DNA of 16,718 bases from an uncultured Spirochaetaceae bacterium. GTDB lineage: Bacteria; Spirochaetota; Spirochaetia; Treponematales; Treponemataceae. The stretch covers positions 1-16,718 of the forward strand of contig CACYDQ010000412.1 of NCBI GenBank assembly GCA_902773215.1, in the 5' to 3' direction. Numbering within the stretch: position 1 is the first letter of the stretch; each line of letters opens with the position of its first letter. The position numbers were made by a program, and so were the translations under genes. The notes below the pieces were generated by a model. The model did not search any database. It saw nothing but the letters and a program-made list of their open reading frames with translations, and was not told where the DNA came from. Positions 15,327-16,718 of the stretch are shown in pieces.

Positions 15327-16718
15327 ATGAAGGTTTTTTGGGAGAATCCGGAGATACAGCAGCTGAACAGGCTTCCCATGAGAAGTCCCCTCATCCCATA
15401 TGACACGGCAGAAAAAGCCTCTTCGGACGTGGCAGCAGGACCCGAGTCCCGCCCTGTCCCGGACAGTCCCTGGTTCAAGAGCCTTGACGGCAGCTGGAAG
15501 TTCACCCTGATCGGCTCTCCCAAGGACGACGAGGCGGGTTCCCCGGTCTACGGCTGGACTGCCGCCAGCTATGACGCAAGCTCCTGGGCGGACATACAGG
15601 TTCCCGGCAGCTGGACGGTGCAGGGATTCGACGACCATCCCCACTACACGAACGTCCAGATGCCATTCGATATCATGCCCCCGAACGTCCCCGAGAAGAA
15701 CCCGACGGGGCTCTACCGCCTGTCCACCCGGATTCCCGACGGCTGGAAGGGCCGGCGGGTCGTGCTGCATGTCGGTTCCGCGGAGAGCTGCATGGAGCTG
15801 TTCGTCAACGGAAAGCGGGCCGGGGTGTCCAAGGATACCAGGCTGCCCGCCGAGTTCGACATTACCCCCTGCATTCCCGGGGACGGCAGGCTGGAGATTG
15901 CCATCAAGGTCATCCGTTATTCCGACGCGTCATTCGTGGAGGATCAGGACCAGTGGTGGTTCGGCGGCATCCACCGGTCGGTTTACCTCTATTCCACCGA
16001 GGCATACTTCATTGAGGATGTGGAGGCCCTGACACGCGTCGAGGACATGACGGATGACGGGCTCAGGGGAACGGGCATCATTCCCCTCAAAGTCAAGCTG
16101 GGCTATGCCGCCCTCTGCGACGGGGCGAACCGGCAGACCAACAAGGACATGGACAAAAAGGAGGTCTGCGTCTCCTACAGCGTCCGCAAGCTGGGCGGGA
16201 CAGCCGCCAAGGGCGTGCTCGGTGCGGAGGTAATAAGCGGGGCGGTGACCGGCAGCTACTTCTACCGGATGAACCTGCGCGAGGCCGGCATTACGCTCAA
16301 GCTGGACAACGCCCTCCTCTGGTCAGCGGAGCATCCCGAGCTCTACGTCGTCACGGTCACCCTGTCCGAGGGGGATGCGAACAAACGGGAGCGGGACATC
16401 GAGAGCTGCTCGTTCACCGTCGGCTTCAGGAGCGTGCAGGTGAAGTGCCGGGAGCTGCTCCTGAACGGGAAGCCCGTCTACATCCACGGCGTGAACCGGC
16501 ACGAGCACAACGAGAAGACAGCCAAGACACTGACGACCGAGGAGATGGTGCGGGACGCAAAGACGCTCAAGTCCTACAACTTCAATGCCGTCCGCACCTG
16601 CCACTACCCCGATGACGAGCGCTGGTATGAAATCTGCGACCGCTACGGCATCTACCTCCTTGACGAGGCGAACATAGAGAACCACGCCTACTACGACAAC
16701 CTGTCCCGGAGCGACTCA
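15327..16718 (+). CDS. lacZ: Beta-galactosidase, GH2 family (5' part, C-terminus beyond window)
   Basis: First 464 residues of a LacZ-type glycosyl hydrolase that releases galactose from lactose and other beta-galactosides. There is a jelly-roll sugar-binding domain (about 50-215; PGSWTVQGFD, MPFD, GLYR, DQWWFGGIHRSVYLY), an immunoglobulin-like domain (about 220-370), and the start of the TIM barrel with GVNRHEHN, FNAVRTCHYPDD, CDRYGIYLLDEANIE. E451 matches the magnesium ligand E416 of the E. coli enzyme. The acid/base and nucleophile glutamates lie beyond the window edge. No signal peptide is seen, so it acts in the cytoplasm. ATG 15327 has AGGAGG 6 bases upstream. The promoter and operator point to sugar-induced expression. 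Released hexoses overlap the substrate range known for ChvE-type transporters. Other GH2 activities are less likely given the LacZ-type motifs. Confidence 0.93.
   Translation, partial: MKVFWENPEIQQLNRLPMRSPLIPYDTAEKASSDVAAGPESRPVPDSPWFKSLDGSWKFTLIGSPKDDEAGSPVYGWTAASYDASSWADIQVPGSWTVQGFDDHPHYTNVQMPFDIMPPNVPEKNPTGLYRLSTRIPDGWKGRRVVLHVGSAESCMELFVNGKRAGVSKDTRLPAEFDITPCIPGDGRLEIAIKVIRYSDASFVEDQDQWWFGGIHRSVYLYSTEAYFIEDVEALTRVEDMTDDGLRGTGIIPLKVKLGYAALCDGANRQTNKDMDKKEVCVSYSVRKLGGTAAKGVLGAEVISGAVTGSYFYRMNLREAGITLKLDNALLWSAEHPELYVVTVTLSEGDANKRERDIESCSFTVGFRSVQVKCRELLLNGKPVYIHGVNRHEHNEKTAKTLTTEEMVRDAKTLKSYNFNAVRTCHYPDDERWYEICDRYGIYLLDEANIENHAYYDNLSRSDS

Overview
The window looks like chromosomal DNA of a fermentative, motile, diderm-type anaerobe, most likely a Treponema-like spirochaete. 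This is inferred from gene content and not proven. The indicators are a signal-peptide-bearing sensor with an adenylyl cyclase output, a flavodiiron protein, a sugar-binding protein made as a lipoprotein, a ChvE/Ggu-type sugar transporter, a firmicute-like uridine phosphorylase, and G+C-rich coding sequence with short AT-rich intergenic gaps. The genes are intact and tightly packed, and there is no insertion sequence, phage gene, CRISPR array, tRNA or rRNA.

Layout. (1) 1-752, minus: 5' part of NADP-type glutamate dehydrogenase, running off the left edge. (2) 924-5706, plus: a 1196-residue beta-propeller/Y_Y_Y/transmembrane/class III adenylyl cyclase, followed 4 bases later by a flavodiiron protein; a two-way terminator lies at 5781-5807. 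(3) 5833-9794, minus: a three-gene monosaccharide ABC importer (binding lipoprotein, double ATPase, permease) with a terminator-like hairpin after the binding-protein gene. (4) 9996-12155, minus: a dCache chemoreceptor ending in a strong terminator. (5) 12313-13757, plus: uridine phosphorylase and deoxyribose-phosphate aldolase, overlapping by one base. (6) 13827-15101, minus: a lone AAA/DUF4143 ATPase. (7) 15118-15205: a 23-bp tandem repeat in the divergent control region. (8) 15327 to the end, plus: 5' part of a GH2 beta-galactosidase behind a clear promoter and a LacI-type operator.

How it fits together. Much of the window concerns sugar capture and carbon salvage: beta-galactoside cleavage, monosaccharide import, and release of pentose carbon from nucleosides. 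The large cyclase resembles the glycan-sensing half of Bacteroides hybrid two-component systems with cAMP synthesis as output, so it may link an extracytoplasmic ligand to cAMP.

The most notable patterns are: the sensor-cyclase fusion; three genes (cyclase, chemoreceptor, AAA ATPase) whose promoter -10 boxes sit so close to the ATG that the mRNAs should be leaderless or nearly so, while other genes here mostly have good Shine-Dalgarno sites; and the 23-bp repeat array between the ATPase and beta-galactosidase genes.
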